This document shows, one piece after another, positions 1 to 14,249 of a stretch of DNA of 64,000 nt (positions are counted from its first letter, which is position 1; each line of letters starts with the position of its first letter). Below the pieces are notes generated by a model. The model ran no database searches, was not told the DNA's origin, and saw only the letters and a list, made by a program, of their open reading frames with translations. Origin of the DNA: Polydactylus sextarius (taxonomy: Eukaryota; Chordata; Actinopteri; Polynemidae); contig CM028911.1 in the NCBI GenBank assembly GCA_016801845.1, positions 5,254,885-5,318,884 on the forward strand, in the 5' to 3' direction. The translations under genes and the position numbers were made by a program.

Positions 1-866
<866 letters not shown>

Positions 867-3800
867 CACAACATTGAGTGTATTCTGAGTTTGACATGCA
901 CGAGGGGCCTCACTACTGTGCAGCCATAAAGGGCAGCTTGTGCACATGAGCGATGGAGCCCTGTACCCAGACTGAGGCGTAGTTGCTTTTTCACTGTGAA
1001 AGCGATATAAATTCCCAGCCAGTAATATAACATGTTTGGGTTGGTTAGTGTGTGTGCATGCGTGTGTGTGGATGTATGTATGTGAAGAGGAAGGAGGGCA
1101 ATGTGGGTAGTGTGTGTCAGAGAGAAAGGGTACAGCAGGGCAGAGAATGAATAGCTCTGTCACAGAGAGGCCAGCTAATAAAGTAGGTAGTTGAGGGAGG
1201 GGGGTAAAAAGAATGCATCTCGTCTTTCTCCCCTTCGCTGTGGGTTGTCATCGAGGGTGAATTAGTTTTATGCATGCAACCAATAAAGCTCCGTCCACTG
1301 GTCAGGTCTTTTACACCATAACTACCCCCATCCACCACCACCCCTCCCCCTGCCTGCCAGTGGAAATTGCATTGGCCATGGTTTAGGAGACGCATGCGGC
1401 TCAAGTTTCAGTGCTTTTGAAGTTTTCATCGTCAATAAATTGCTAGATCAAGCAGATTAGTTAAGTGTATTTTGGCTTCTTTTCACAGCTGGGCGACCTG
1501 TGTGTGTGTGTGTGTGCATGCGTGCGTCTGTGAACACAAGGAGGTGGTTGTTCTTGGACTTCACTTTTGCTTTTCCACAGTACAGCCTGACCCCTACATG
1601 TTGAGTGATCTAACAAACAAAGGAGCTAATTACTCAGAAATGATAGCTTAGAAACATCAAAACTTTTTTATCTTTACACATCAACTGCTGCACTAAAGCT
1701 TACTATTTCACTGAGGTTACTAGCATTCCACATCTTGCTATTTGTCTTCTTTTATGCTGCGGTGAGACTGTTGCATTAGAATCCGTGTAAAAAAGTATTT
1801 TATCTTGAAATGCAATAATCCCAACATTCTTCACAGTAGGTCTGAGAGATGTAACTGTCATCAGATGGATGAGTGTGCTTTATAGCTACTGTTAAAGTCG
1901 ACTAATACCATACTGAACAAGCACAATACATTCACTTGAGTGATATCAATGTTCGACCCCAGCTCAGTCCAACACTTTGACAGGAGCATTCACCGAGAAA
2001 CAGGCCGTCCACCATCAGCCTAACAGCTCAGCTTTATTCAAACCAGAGTAACAGCTCAATCCCTCCAGCCAGTCTCCTTTCCCAGGCCTTTTTTTTTTTT
2101 TTTTTTTTTTTGGGTGGATGACGGGAAGAAAAGGGAGACGTTTGGGCTGATAACCCCTCTCCATCATCCTGTTAGGGGGAAAAGAGCAGTTCTAAAGCCG
2201 GGCTTCTGGGATAGAGCTGCAGCTTCAACTGAGTGGTCATCCCCAGCTAGGAGTTGGGTTTGGAAGAGGGAGATGGAGAGCAAGGGCAGCAGAAGGAGGA
2301 TAACAGGAGGTGGGATGGGGTGCTGGGATTGATAAAGTGTCAGAGTGAACGATGGAGGTCTAGCTGAGAGGTGGACTTATCTGTTTGGTCCTATGTTTGA
2401 CAGACTCTTTCTTTCTCTCACAATCACTCACCCTGTCATGTGATATCAGGTCTGCCGTGGCGCCAACTTGTTATCAGGCCCAAGGAGGCCAATATGGTTT
2501 GTGCACATTTGAGTTATCATAAATGTGCATTACTACATACCTGCTGTATGACTGCACTGAGCTGCACAGATAAGGCTGGGCTACATACTGATGTCGTTTA
2601 ATGTATTTAATCAGTCTTTCACACACTGGTGATAGATATGGCACACACAGAGATGGATATTCTGCATATGTGAAGGAATTTGGGTCACTCAGTTATGGAT
2701 ACACACATGCATCTATGCTTATATATGGGGGCTGCTAACAGGGAAAGGGCAGACTCCCGCTGAGTCTGCTGCTGCACAAATAAACATCAGTCCAGATCCG
2801 TAAATGTGGGGAGAAACACCATCTGTCATCATCCTGCATCACCCCCACCTTCCTCCATGGCAGGGAGAGTGATGTAGAGACGAAGGTAAACGGAGGAAGG
2901 ATGGAGGGAAGTGTGAGCTTTAATGGAACCCAGGCAGTCACATGATAGATAACAAATTTCACAATGGGGAATGAGGGAATACCATAATGCGAAGCAGCCA
3001 TCAGGGGGGCTGGTGTGTGGAGTGCAGCTGCACTGACCACTACAGCTCCAGCATTACACACACACACACATAAACACATGCGCGCGCACACACACACACA
3101 CACACACAAAGACAGCCACTACTGCAGCTGCAAAACTGAGAATTATCTTACAGGGTAATGTGGTGGCTTTCACTTTTTAACTTAACATGTTGAAGCACGG
3201 TTTGTCCTGGAGAATCAGCTCTACCTTGCAATTAATTCTGCTCTATGCCTCTGGTAACTACTTGCTTTCAGCCATAGTAACGCAATGTGTTAGTAAAATA
3301 TTTATAGCAACCCCAGAGCCAGATAAAAGTGGCTCATCTTTTACCGCGACACACTATTCTCAGCACAACTCATGCTGGGACAGGTGAGCCCAACCATCAT
3401 GGCGAAACATAATTGTGAGAATGTTGGGTTTACACAACCGATTGAGCAAGGCTTCTGAACAGGAGAAATGGGCTGTTGCAATTTCACACTTAGATTCAGT
3501 ATGCCAATAAAATCACTTCTTACAGATGTCTCTGGTTTGTTTTTAGGCCTTTACTGAACAGGAAATAGGAAAAAATATATCACAAACTGATATAAACATG
3601 CTTTTTAAATGCCTTTTACTTTCAACATGTGTTTTCATTTCAGTGAAACATGACTCTCCTTAATGTGTGTAAAATACTAATTAATTACAAAATTACAGTG
3701 CCCTGACAACAAATGGAGACCTGAAGTATTTAGTTCCAGTTGTGGAAACATAAGGTTTCGGGGGAAAAAAAGAAAAAAAGAAAAACATCCTCCCAGATCT

Positions 3801-6800
3801 TCCAGCTCTCACAAATGCATGTCTAATCTGTTTCCATGTTAATTTTGACAAATGAACAGAGACGTGAAGGTTTAAAGAGTTTTCGGATCTATACACTACA
3901 CAGCTGGCTGGAGCTTGTTTGCAGATGTAGCATGCAGGCTGCTAGCCTTGGCCTCCTCTTCATGTGCATGTGCTGCACGACTGAAATGTCACAAGAGCAG
4001 TGGGAGTGGATTACATTCCTTTTTCACATTAAACAAATCATCCTTTTCCACTTCTCAATCAATGCGTATGTCTCATTGCAAATGCACAGGCTATTAATCA
4101 CAGCTAACATAAATAGTCTGCAACGGAGGGGGGTGTCTAACGGTCTCTGAGACTGTTGGCAGCAAGTTCTAAGAGCCAGATAAAAAAAAAAGATAAGGGA
4201 ACCGGACAAACATGGCAGCCAAAAGCATGACCACCTCTTCCAAGTGCAGACCAGTTGACATCTCATATATGGACACTGCACTACTGTTGTCTAATGCTTT
4301 GTGCTGTTTGAAATCCCCTTTGTGTCAAGGCGGCGTTGACATATAAAGATCGATGTATTTTTACGCTCGTGTACCACCTCCCAACGTCCCTTAAAAATGT
4401 TTTGTTAGAGGTAAACTAGTCAGCATGTGTGTTTTTGAAACCTACACCAGTGAGAAAAGACGGAGCAATGCGTTCCAAGGGTTGGATAAATATTTAATAT
4501 TCCAAAGCCAGGCCACACCAAAAGCATGGTGAAAGATCACAATGAAACAGAAAACGCACGCAAAGTCTAAATAAAGAAAAAAAATATAAATTTATTTTAT
4601 TAAGGTCGTGATTTTTTTCCCTCAATTTGTTTCTTTTGTCTGGATTCGTCAGTTGTCAGCTTCAAAGCATTGGCATTCCAGCCAACCACTTGGAGAACAA
4701 AAGACTCCCTGCATGTTGTCATTTCAGAGCCGAGTTTACTGCCCAGTTCTCGTGTTTGTGGAGATATTATTTTATGTGAAGGCCTGTGCAGTGTATATTT
4801 TTCTCTCCGTGTTCGAACTTTGCTGTTCTCTCAGGATCTTGATCCTCTCCTCAGCTTCTCTGCTTCTGTTTGCTTTCGCCTGGTTCGCTTAATTTCCTCA
4901 TGTCATGGGCCAGTGATGCTCTTACATGGGACACACACCCACCTTTCCCTTTTTTAACTCCACTCTTGATTCTCGAGAGTCTGTTTGCTATCATTAACTA
5001 ACCTTTCAAACAGAAGGACATGATCAGTGTGTAATCACTGCACAAAGAAAGAAGTCTGAGTGGAGCTTTTTCAAAGACGGCCATTTAGCTCCATTTCATA
5101 CATGAATGATTGGTTCTATATCAATGGCTGTTGCTATAGAGGTACAGTATGGAAATTTTAATAACTCACACCGGAATGTCTCCATCACTATTTATATCAT
5201 TTCCAAATGTTTGTCTGCAAGTCTATGCATACCTGACATATATTGCCAAATGTGTGCTTCTATAGCATGCTCGTGCGTGTTCGTATGTGGAGGTCTTGGC
5301 TTCTTTGTTCATGTCTGTGTATCTGCTGCGATCTGTCTGTCATGGCTTGGGAATCGGGGGTCAGCACATGCTTTTAATCAGGCGATCTCCAGCTTTGGCA
5401 GACGACTGTACACTGTTCCCCCCTCCTTTCTCTTCTCTCTTTCTTCCTTGGCTGTTCCCTCCCCTCCCTGCCCTGCATTAAAATCATTTTCTCTCTCTGC
5501 GCAGGAGAATCTAGCTCAGTAGCTCCACACTGTGGCAGAGATGCAGCTCATACAGTCCACAGAACTTACTCTATCTTGATAAGCATGAGTGGGATGTAAC
5601 TAAGCACATTTAAACAGTTTTGCGCTACTTTTCATTTACTTGGCCTCTTCCACTTTTTTTTTCTTTCTTTCTTTTTTTTTACTTTTGACAGGTTTGTTAG
5701 CAGTTCCACACACAACTTTTGCCCCCTTTAAAACTTTTCACATGATTTTATTTAGATGAGAAAACAGTCCACAAAAAGAAAACAAGACCTTTTTTCTGCA
5801 GGATGAGTAAAATCTAAAACAATACTTTTATTAGTTTTATTATGTCCACAGGCTAAAATGTTTTTAGTGTTTTTCATCTTGAAAGAAAGAGCTATGTAAC
5901 TGTTGTCTTCATGTTGTATTCCCTTGATGAAGCTCTTTTTCTTTTCCCGCCACACGCAGCCCTTCTAGTTTTCACTACTGCTGTGTCTCTCAGGTGAGAA
6001 TAAGTAAGAGTTTGAGTGACAGGCTCATTAGTGCTTCATTACATGGCTGCTTGGACAGGAGGAGGAGTGAGGCCCGGGAGATGAGCAATAAAGCAGGACT
6101 AGCTGGCTGGACGACCCCAGCAGGCCTCGGGGTTTTTCTTTTTCATTCTTGAAATATTATCACGTTTTTTTTTTTTTTTTTTCCTGCATATTGAAGCTTT
6201 AAAATATTATGATCTTTATTATGATTATGATTATATTATGACTTTATCTCAAATTTTTAAATTTCTTTTTTTTTTCTCTCAAAGTGGCTCTAATATGCCA
6301 TCGTAACTTAATCATGAGATAATAAAGTCAAAACTGTGAGGCATAATGAAATAATCCAATAAAAAAGCATAATCATGAGATTAAAAATACCCAATCCATT
6401 TCAAAGTATTGAATTGAAAAATAGAAAATCAGAAAGCAATAGTCATTTGTCATTAATGTACATTTTCATCATGTTTCGTTGGTATATTTTGCACGTGACT
6501 ACTGAACTTGTGACAGGTTACACAACTGAGACTGAATAACATCAGACAGATACATGTTTTAACCTAATCATTCACAGAAAATATAAGCTCTAAAGCAGAC
6601 ATCTTATTTAAATTATACTTACAGCTGATGTCTCAATATGTGATTTCAAACGAGGATGGATGTAGATCCTTTTTAACCTGGATCCACAATGTGCTCTCAA
6701 GGCATCAAGAAAAAGAAGGTCGACCACCAGTTACGGAGAACAAACACTGACAGTTACACAAACAGGACAAGCACCACCTGGTGGCAGCAATTCAATTGAA

Positions 6801-7459
6801 TTATTTATTTAAAATGTTTAAAAATCACGCAACACAATACATTTCTTTTATTAAAATGGGGAACCTTCAGCAGCAGCATCAGATTTTTCTTTCATATCTC
6901 AAATTACCCTGGACATTACCACATGTGATCGGTTGTACATTTTAAACCATTTCCTTACCTGACGTATTCACCGTAAGTTCTTTGCATTGAAACATCCCGC
7001 ACATATGAAAACAACAAAAGTGCGGTACTGGGGTAAGTGATTGATCTTATGATGTTTCATGATATTGGCTGTGGCTTTTCATAGACTACTGCGGTAACTT
7101 CTAGTTCTGCTCTAACAGATGTGAGCGTGTGGCTCCACAAAAGAAGGCTCCTGTATTAGTTTTTGATGAATGCACTTCATCAAGATTCATGTTATCTGCA
7201 GTTGGAAGCTTGTATGAAGTATATAATAGTCTATAGGTCAGCTAGATTTGGGGTAATGATTTATTTAAAAAAAAAAAATAAAATAAAAGCAGTTCACATT
7301 TTTTCCAAATATTTTGCAGAAGATTTTTGCATTGTCATTATTTTTTTCTTCCAAAATTATAACTCCTTCCTCATAATATTATGACATTCCCGAAATTTCG
7401 GATTTCTTTTTTTTCTCTATGTAGCCTTGATAGTCTGTCATACCATTATAGGTAGCCCT
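867..7459. other. Intergenic region with minor simple repeats
   Basis: No gene is supported. It contains short GT/CA tracts (1499-1516 and 3056-3108), poly-T runs (about 2091-2111 and 6167-6182), and an AT-rich patch at about 6180-6420 in which the unit AATCATGAGAT recurs (near 6310 and 6371), suggesting a decayed fish dispersed repeat. Open frames here lack splice context or recognisable protein motifs. Confidence 0.6.
3056..3108. repeat. Interrupted (CA)n microsatellite
   Basis: Two CA blocks separated by TAAACACATGCGCGCG. The interruption contains a short CG-alternating stretch. Confidence 0.9.
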
Positions 7460-8384
7460 CAGTGTTGGGCAAGTTACCTCCAAAATGTGATAAATTATAG
7501 ATTACTAATTACTGTTACAGTTACATTACAATATTACTGTCTCTAAGTTGTAATGCATTACATTACTTCTGGGTTACTTTTACCAAAATAACTGCGGAAG
7601 CAGGACTGTGCTACTAAAATGATAAATGTAGTTTGCACAAAGACTGTGCTTGACTATTATGTTCTTGTCCTTCTCTCTGACTGTTACTGCCAGCCAGAGA
7701 AAAGGAGAAGTAATATAAAAAACAGCTGTTGTGGTTAAACAGAGGTTATCAATTTATTGGAGGTAAACAAACACATTGCAAACAATCAATAGAGAACAGA
7801 AAGGGCCAGGGGTTCTACTCTAAAGAAGCTAAAATGAATGTAACAAAAGGAAAGAGGTCTCTAATTAAGCTGCTATGTGCTAAATCTAATCAAATAAGAG
7901 GATCAACAAGAAAACTCAAGACAACACAATAGGAGTAACACAGCTAACACCTGGTTCAGTTTGCAGTGGCTGCGACTGTCGGTAATATAAAAAAACACAA
8001 ACGATTTCTAACGATGACGAACTGTTCAATGACAATCCAGGATGCCACAAGTATCTGTCGAACCGGTCTCTTGAACTGACAGAGGCCTCAGGTGAGCAGA
8101 CAGAACATGTCGCACATGTGGGCACCATTCCTCGTCTAGAGCTCACACATCCTAATTTACATATTGTTCAGACCGTCTTCAACCACAACGCTGACGACCT
8201 GCTACAGGAAGTAGTTGTTTTACTTGGGGAAAATGCATTGTGTTGCAATGCATGTTACTGGGAAATGTAACAAGCATAGTTTTACTGAAAAATTATTGAT
8301 AATGTCTTACATTACTGCATTACAGCAAAAAGTAATATATTACTGTAATTACATTAGTTTTGTAACACATTACAGCCAGCACTA
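7460..8384. mobile_element. hAT-like non-autonomous DNA transposon, about 925 bp, diverged
   Basis: The left end reads CAGTGTTGGGC and the right end, reverse-complemented, reads TAGTGCTGGCTG, giving imperfect terminal inverted repeats (TIRs). Both ends continue into matching sub-terminal sequence rich in TTACATTAC and ATTACTGTAATTA motifs in opposite orientation. This CAGTGTTGGG start followed by TTAC-rich DNA is typical of fish hAT-type elements. No transposase is visible inside. The flanking 8-mers (7452-7459 and 8385-8392) match at only four positions, so the target duplication is not convincing. Confidence 0.55.
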
Positions 8385-11300
8385 ATAGATCAATGTTCTT
8401 ACAAACCATTGTGTCAAGATGAATAAGAGCATCTAAAGAAGCTAAAGAGCTGCTGTTTTGACTTATGTCCTCCATCCCCTTGGGGGTCAGCAGAGAACAC
8501 ACCTGGGCCAGGTAAGGAGGGACACTGAATGCACATTCACATAGAGAGGGCGATGGTAGATTCCTCACATTCGGCCTAGGAAGTAACCCTGAGGCATTTC
8601 TGCATACACAATAGACCAACATGTACGTACATATATGCACACATACATACACTCACTGTCTTTCAGGGTATTACAGCAAGTTTAGACTTTTCTGCAGGTC
8701 CCATCAACTAGAAGACAACAAAGCAATGAAATTATTCTTCCATTCTTGAATAATAAGCATTAAGACAAGAAGCAAGTTGCAACATGAGCTCTTCATATTA
8801 GATGTTTCAGGCTGCTCCGCCTTGAAATGCACCACACCTCTGAATCCTTTCAATCGTCAGTACTTGAAAAGCCGGAGCCCATTATTCTGAAGTTGGATTT
8901 AAAGTTAAACGCCTGACAACAAATATCAGTCAGAGGTTTGTTTTCTTAGGGAGCAACTGAGAAACATATCTTGAGCTGTGGTGATTAAGGCATTCAGGAA
9001 CCATTAAGTAGTTAAATTAAGTGGTTAAATGGAAACCAGGTTGCTTGCTGTTTTTGAAAGTTTGAGAGTAGGATCAGGTAACAACTCCAAGCCCAGTAAA
9101 GACCCCAGTCAAATAATGTTTACACATACTTCATAATGTTTGAGGTATTAAATTTGTGGAATTTAATTCAGCAACATAATTAAAATGGAGTTATAGGGGC
9201 TACTTTAAGCTGCTATTAAAATATTTTCCATTGGTCTAATGGTTTGGAGTACAAATACAGTTTAATACAGGTCTGTAATAAAATAAAAGAAACTGAGGAA
9301 GAAAATGGTGGTCCTGCTGTTGCTGTAGTCCACTGCATTATTATTTCTTTAAGCATCGTAAATACTTCAGACACAGCTCAAAATATTGATAGCAAAGGTG
9401 TTTTGTGTCAAAATCCAGGGAAATTTCCACGAGCAGGTTTCAGCACCTGTCCCGGCCCCCTTGCACTTCCTTAATGGTGATAAATGAGTGAGGGTGAGTG
9501 TGTTGGGGTCTTATTGAAACAGGCTGCAGCCAGAACTCTGTGCTAGTGAAATATATCTTAATGAAGGAAATGTGGCTTCACTGGGACTTAGAGCTGCCAC
9601 AAGTATGCAAGAGTGCGCTGTTAAATGTAGTGTGAGTGAGTGGAAGAGTTTGGAATGGGTGAGGGTGGTGGATGTGATGTTAAATTCGTGTTACTGCTAA
9701 ATAATGAGTGTGTGTGTCTATGTATAAATCTTGACTGTGGTATTCCTCTGCACTATTTCCTTTCCTGAGGAGGTTTGGGCTAAAGCCACAGTGTCACATT
9801 AAGCTCTAAGGAATGTAAATTAAAAAAAAAAAAAAAAAGAATAAATATTATATCTCACCTTCCACATTTTGGAGTGTGAACAGCAACAGCATTATGAACA
9901 TCTGGATTAACTGATTTAAAAAAAAATCCTATGATTTTATACTGACATATATTGTCAACAGATATTTGTAACATTGTCACCTGTTGTGTTAGGTAAGTTT
10001 GGTATCTTTCTGAGAAATCCCACGAAAAAGTGAATCTGAGGTTTTTGAATTTTGTATCTGAACAAGATGGCTGCTGCCTCCAGAAGATTAAGGGTGATTT
10101 GACTCAGATAGCAGGCCAAAAATCACAGAGGAAATATGATCACACATAAAAATGAAACCTCTACTTAGAATCTCATCCTGTTCTCAAACCACTACTTCTT
10201 ATTACATTTTGCCAGTAAATACATAACCACTATGCATCGGTATTTCTTTTATCCCTCTTCCTTTTGCTGTGGCAGTTTCCCATCCCCATGCTCAGATGTG
10301 ACCTTTCACCCCTGGCGGCATATTGACTCTCCATGGCAGACACGCTGGTGTCTAATGCTTACCGCGCCACATATCGGTTAAGTCACAGTCATTTCCATCA
10401 GTCACTGTGGCTAAGAGCAAAGAGTGGCTGCATGGAGATGGAGTATGGATGTGAGCATTGTCTTGGCCGAATATAAACTATTATTGACTTCACTTTTTCC
10501 TCCGTCCTTCCTCTGCTTGGGAGACTAGTGGACGCCTCATCTCTTCCTGCTCTCTTCCCCCGCTCATTAATCTCTTGTTCTTTATTTTTCTCTTTGCATG
10601 AACTGGGTTTGTTTTATTATATGCACTACCAGATGTGTAGAGGAAAATAAAAGAAAAAAAAGAACTGGCATTTGACAGCTCAACTGCACTTTTTGTTTTT
10701 CTATCTAATGTTTTTCATGTTTTCTGTATATCAGTTTAGAAAGTGGTTGGTTCATAAATTTCTCACAGTGGCCACTCATCTGCCAACACAGTACTCTTCC
10801 TGTGAACGGCAGTGTCACTACTTCCCACAACTAGATACACAAAAGAGAGGAAATTAAAGACAGACTACAAAATAGAAACATGTCAGGCAAATCAAACTGA
10901 CATTCAAAACCCATGGCAGCAGCATCGCTGATTATCATTGCCCTGTTTGGTGAAATGATAATTATGATAATTGTTCTGTGAACTGTAGCAGTGTGGGGTT
11001 GTAATAGTCTCTTTCCCCACAACAGGAACTACTGGGATCTCTGCACCAACTTGCCAAAACCACAGAGCTTAGACAGCCTCGAGGATGACAAGACACGGAG
11101 AACCAAGAAAAGAAGGGGTGAATGAAACAAAGACTGAGGCACACTATAGGGTCGCATAAAGACTTTCATATGTACTGTGCCCAGCATGTTTGATTTTCAG
11201 AGACTGCTGCGTGGCTTGGCTGCCTCTCAAGGCAATCCAAGAATAATTTCCATGAGTAGAGGGGTAGATCTATGACTCTACAGATCATAGCACCCTATTA

Positions 11301-11753
11301 GTCATATGTATCTCATTGATTCTGATTTTCCCTCCCTGCCATTTAAGTGCTTCGGTGGTAGCCTCAGTATAATGGTCGTAACTGACTTTGATATACAACC
11401 ATGGCAATCAAAAGTGTTTGAACACTCAGTATTGTCACAATGGTGTTGAAATTTCAACATCAATGTTTGGAACTATGAAATGTTAAACTATTGTGTATAA
11501 AACTGTAGCACTGATGTCAGTTATATGTGTTTTCTACACAAAATAGTTCAGTAAGAACTTTTTGAGTTGTTCTGCACAATTGTTTTTTTCACTTGTTCTG
11601 CCCATTGACTGTGTGGCCCAACAAATGACTACATGTGTTAATTAGGCCAACTAGTCTTAACTGGCTAAATAGGAGTAGATGGTGTCATCAACTGCTGTTC
11701 CAGATTCATGTCCTATCCAATGAAATAAAGTCACCCAGGTTAGCTTAGCTTAG
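8385..11753. other. Intergenic region, nothing firm
   Basis: No exon, RNA gene or clear mobile element recognised. There is a poly-A tract near 9822-9838. Confidence 0.55.
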
Positions 11754-11754
11754 C

Positions 11755-11827
11755 TTAACAGACTTTCGAGGTAGTTCTCTCCTGTTTAGTAGCCTTGTTT
11801 AAGACCTAAATTAGCGGCAACATGTAT
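11755..11827. repeat. Inverted-repeat arm 1, partner of 12256-12331
   Basis: AACAGACTTTCGAGGTAGTT and the following 50 or so bases recur in reverse complement inside the MITE at 12256-12331 with only a few mismatches (for example CCTG against CCAT near the middle). It is probably a partial inverted copy of the same element family; its own ends are not recognisable. Confidence 0.85.
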
Positions 11828-12089
11828 AGCTTCCAGCATAAAGACTAGAAGCTGGGGGAAACTGTTGGTCTGGATCTCTCCAGAACTGAAAAATGTATCC
11901 ATTAACATCTAAAGCTACATTGTATATTTTTCTGTTGTATAGAGAAATAGATAAAAAGGACAGTTGTTGTGGGGAAGCTACATACATGATGAAACTTGAC
12001 AAACAACAATTTATCCATCTGCTTAGTACTTCAGCACAAATGGAGTTTTGAACAGGATCAGACCAGCTGTATTGCCTTTGTCTTCAGTC

Positions 12090-12534
12090 TTAAAGGTACA
12101 CTATGTAAGTCTGGTCACTTGTTCTCTATGAAGCTCTGCCTACAGTCTCAGAGTTAGGTAACTAGCAAAAACATTTAATTCATCAGAAACAGAGGTGCGT
12201 TGATCGCCCTTGCATGACGCAAGGCTTACAATGACTTTTTAAATTGGCTGGGTTTATATACAAGTTGGCGCTAATTTAGGTCTTAAACAAGGCTACTAAA
12301 TGGGAGAGAACTACCTCGAAAGTCTGTTAGGAATCGTTGTACATCGTTGCGGTGCTTGTCATTCATGAATCCAACATTACTGAGTCCCACACTTGCCCTG
12401 ATCTGGCAAGTGTGGTTTTTCGCCCAGAGACAGCTGAGAGACCCTTCATTCACTCTGTAAGGAGTTATTTAACCATTGCAGTGACTATGAAGCTGGCACA
12501 TTAACTTCTTAAATCTCGCATAGTGCACCTTTAA
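12090..12534. mobile_element. MITE-like element with TTAA ends, about 445 bp
   Basis: The left end is TTAAAGGTACACTATG and the right end CATAGTGCACCTTTAA, a 16-base terminal inverted repeat with one mismatch. If TTAA is the target duplication, the TIR is AGGTRCACTATG. There is no coding capacity. This type of 'AAAGGTGCACTATG' element is a familiar short non-autonomous DNA transposon in fish genomes. The superfamily is left open: TTAA would suggest piggyBac-like insertion, but the TIR does not begin CCC. Confidence 0.75.
12387..12415. repeat. Perfect 11-bp stem hairpin in the MITE
   Basis: CCACACTTGCC pairs with GGCAAGTGTGG across a 7-base loop (CTGATCT) and is followed by a run of T. Confidence 0.9.
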
Positions 12535-12877
12535 TCCTGCTCTGGGTTCATCACCTCCTGGCATTTGTATTAAAAAGAATGATGTCCAGCAACAGCACAG
12601 TTTCAGGACCAGTACATGCTGAAAAATGATGACACAAGAGCTCTGAAAACACCCAGCATTTGGCAGGATGTCTGTCTGTTAAGCTGACAGCTTTGTTCTG
12701 CTATGCATGTTCTCAAATACACTTTGCGGACACTCTCATCATTAGCAGTTAGATAAAGCTCTGTCTCTTCACTCTAAATCCCCTCTTCATATCCAATGTC
12801 GTCTCTGACTCTGGCGAGGGTCTTGTTTTTCCGCAGCTCTGTGTTTAGCACTCTGAGCTGTCAAGGAATGATGCTGC

Positions 12878-13028
12878 ACAGCTCTGCCAGGCAGAGGTGA
12901 GGCTCTGGATCACAGTTAAAGAAGTGAGATTCATCTTTGTCCTCTTCAGCATCACAGCTGTATATATATATATGAATCTCACTTCTTTAACTGTGATCTA
13001 TCCAGAGCCTCACCTCTGCCTGGCAAAG

Positions 13029-13032
<4 letters not shown>
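12878..13032. repeat. Quasi-palindrome (arms 12878-12934 and 12972-13032)
   Basis: The left arm and the reverse complement of the right arm agree over about 57 bases except for one base change (CTCTGCC against CTTTGCC) and one 4-base insertion (CTAT near 13000). The loop is about 37 bases and includes a TATATA run. The right arm runs directly into the (TA)n(GT)n microsatellite. This could extrude as a long hairpin or cruciform. Confidence 0.95.

Positions 13033-13114
<82 letters not shown>
13032..13114. repeat. Compound (TA)n(GT)n microsatellite
   Basis: TA units to about 13070, then pure GT to 13114. It abuts the inverted repeat on the left. Confidence 0.97.
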
Positions 13115-13117
<3 letters not shown>

Positions 13118-13954
13118 ATATTATCTATATCCTATAGTTTATATAGTTTTCATCATAATCTCATTTTCTTTTTCCAGTGTTTTACTGTTTGACACCAAGC
13201 ACCAAGTATTATTTGGTAAAAAAAATGTTTTGGACATATTAGCAGAGTTCAGCAAGTTTACACAAAGCTATTTAACAAAAAAAATAATCATTAACCTGAT
13301 TCCATGAACCATGCCCACTTGGCTATTTTCAGATACTTGTTTGATTCACACTTTCTCACCTGCACACACACACACAAACAGTGATCAGGCACGTTGCTGG
13401 TGTCACTCACTGGCATGCTCTCAGCTCTCAGACATGAACAGATCGATTTTATTTTCTGTGTCTAATTTGGGATTTTCAAATGTGGACAATATCTGCACGT
13501 TGCCAGGTTTGTGTCAATTTTTCCAGCGCTCCAGCGGTGTTAATGGCTGGGCTGTGAATTGTCACCACGGCAATGGTCAAACGTAGCCAGGCTGGTGACG
13601 TACACTGGTGAGTCTATCCAAGGGAAATAGCAAGTGTGTGTGCATGTATTCTGAGGTGTGTTCAAAGTCCTCTCTCCGCTCCCTGCTTTCTGGTTCCTGA
13701 AAAGTGGGCAGCGGTGTGAACCGAGGGTCAGTGCCAGATCCTGCTTTCTTCATCCACGGTGGAGGGCTTTGGCGGGGCAAGTTTTGGCAACTTGCAGCTC
13801 TTGTAGAATCCAACACCCGGCCTTCTCTCAATCTCACTGGCACAAGCTCAGCAGGACTGATCCTCACCAGGGCATTGAGAGAGCTTGATTGAATAATTGT
13901 GTGAGTGATGCTGTGTGGGTTGAACACAGATTTCACACACGGTATAATGTTGTT

Positions 13955-14060
13955 GAGACAGGGTGGCCTGCTGGATAGTTTTGTGACTGAAGGGTTACAA
14001 GTTCAGTCCAAACAAGAGCCAGAATCACCTTTTTGCTGCTGTGCCAGACAGTTAACTGAA
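13955..14060 (+). mobile_element. Possible decayed tRNA-derived SINE head
   Basis: GTGGCCTGCTGGATAG (A-box-like) and GTTCAGTCC (B-box-like, 14001-14009) are spaced as in a tRNA-type Pol III promoter. There is no clear tail or target duplication. A pure chance match is possible. Confidence 0.35.
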
Positions 14061-14249
14061 ACCAGCCATCCATGAGAAAGTGCAAACCATTCAGCAGGAA
14101 CTTTATTTTTGTGAAAACAGTTTTACTTAATTAGTGTGACAAGGTTTGTACTGTCGCAACTGCCACTGCTCCACCTTCATTTTCCTTTCTACAAACACAT
14201 CCATATGTGGAAATTGACATTCTGTGTTGTTTGCTTAAATCTCAATTCC

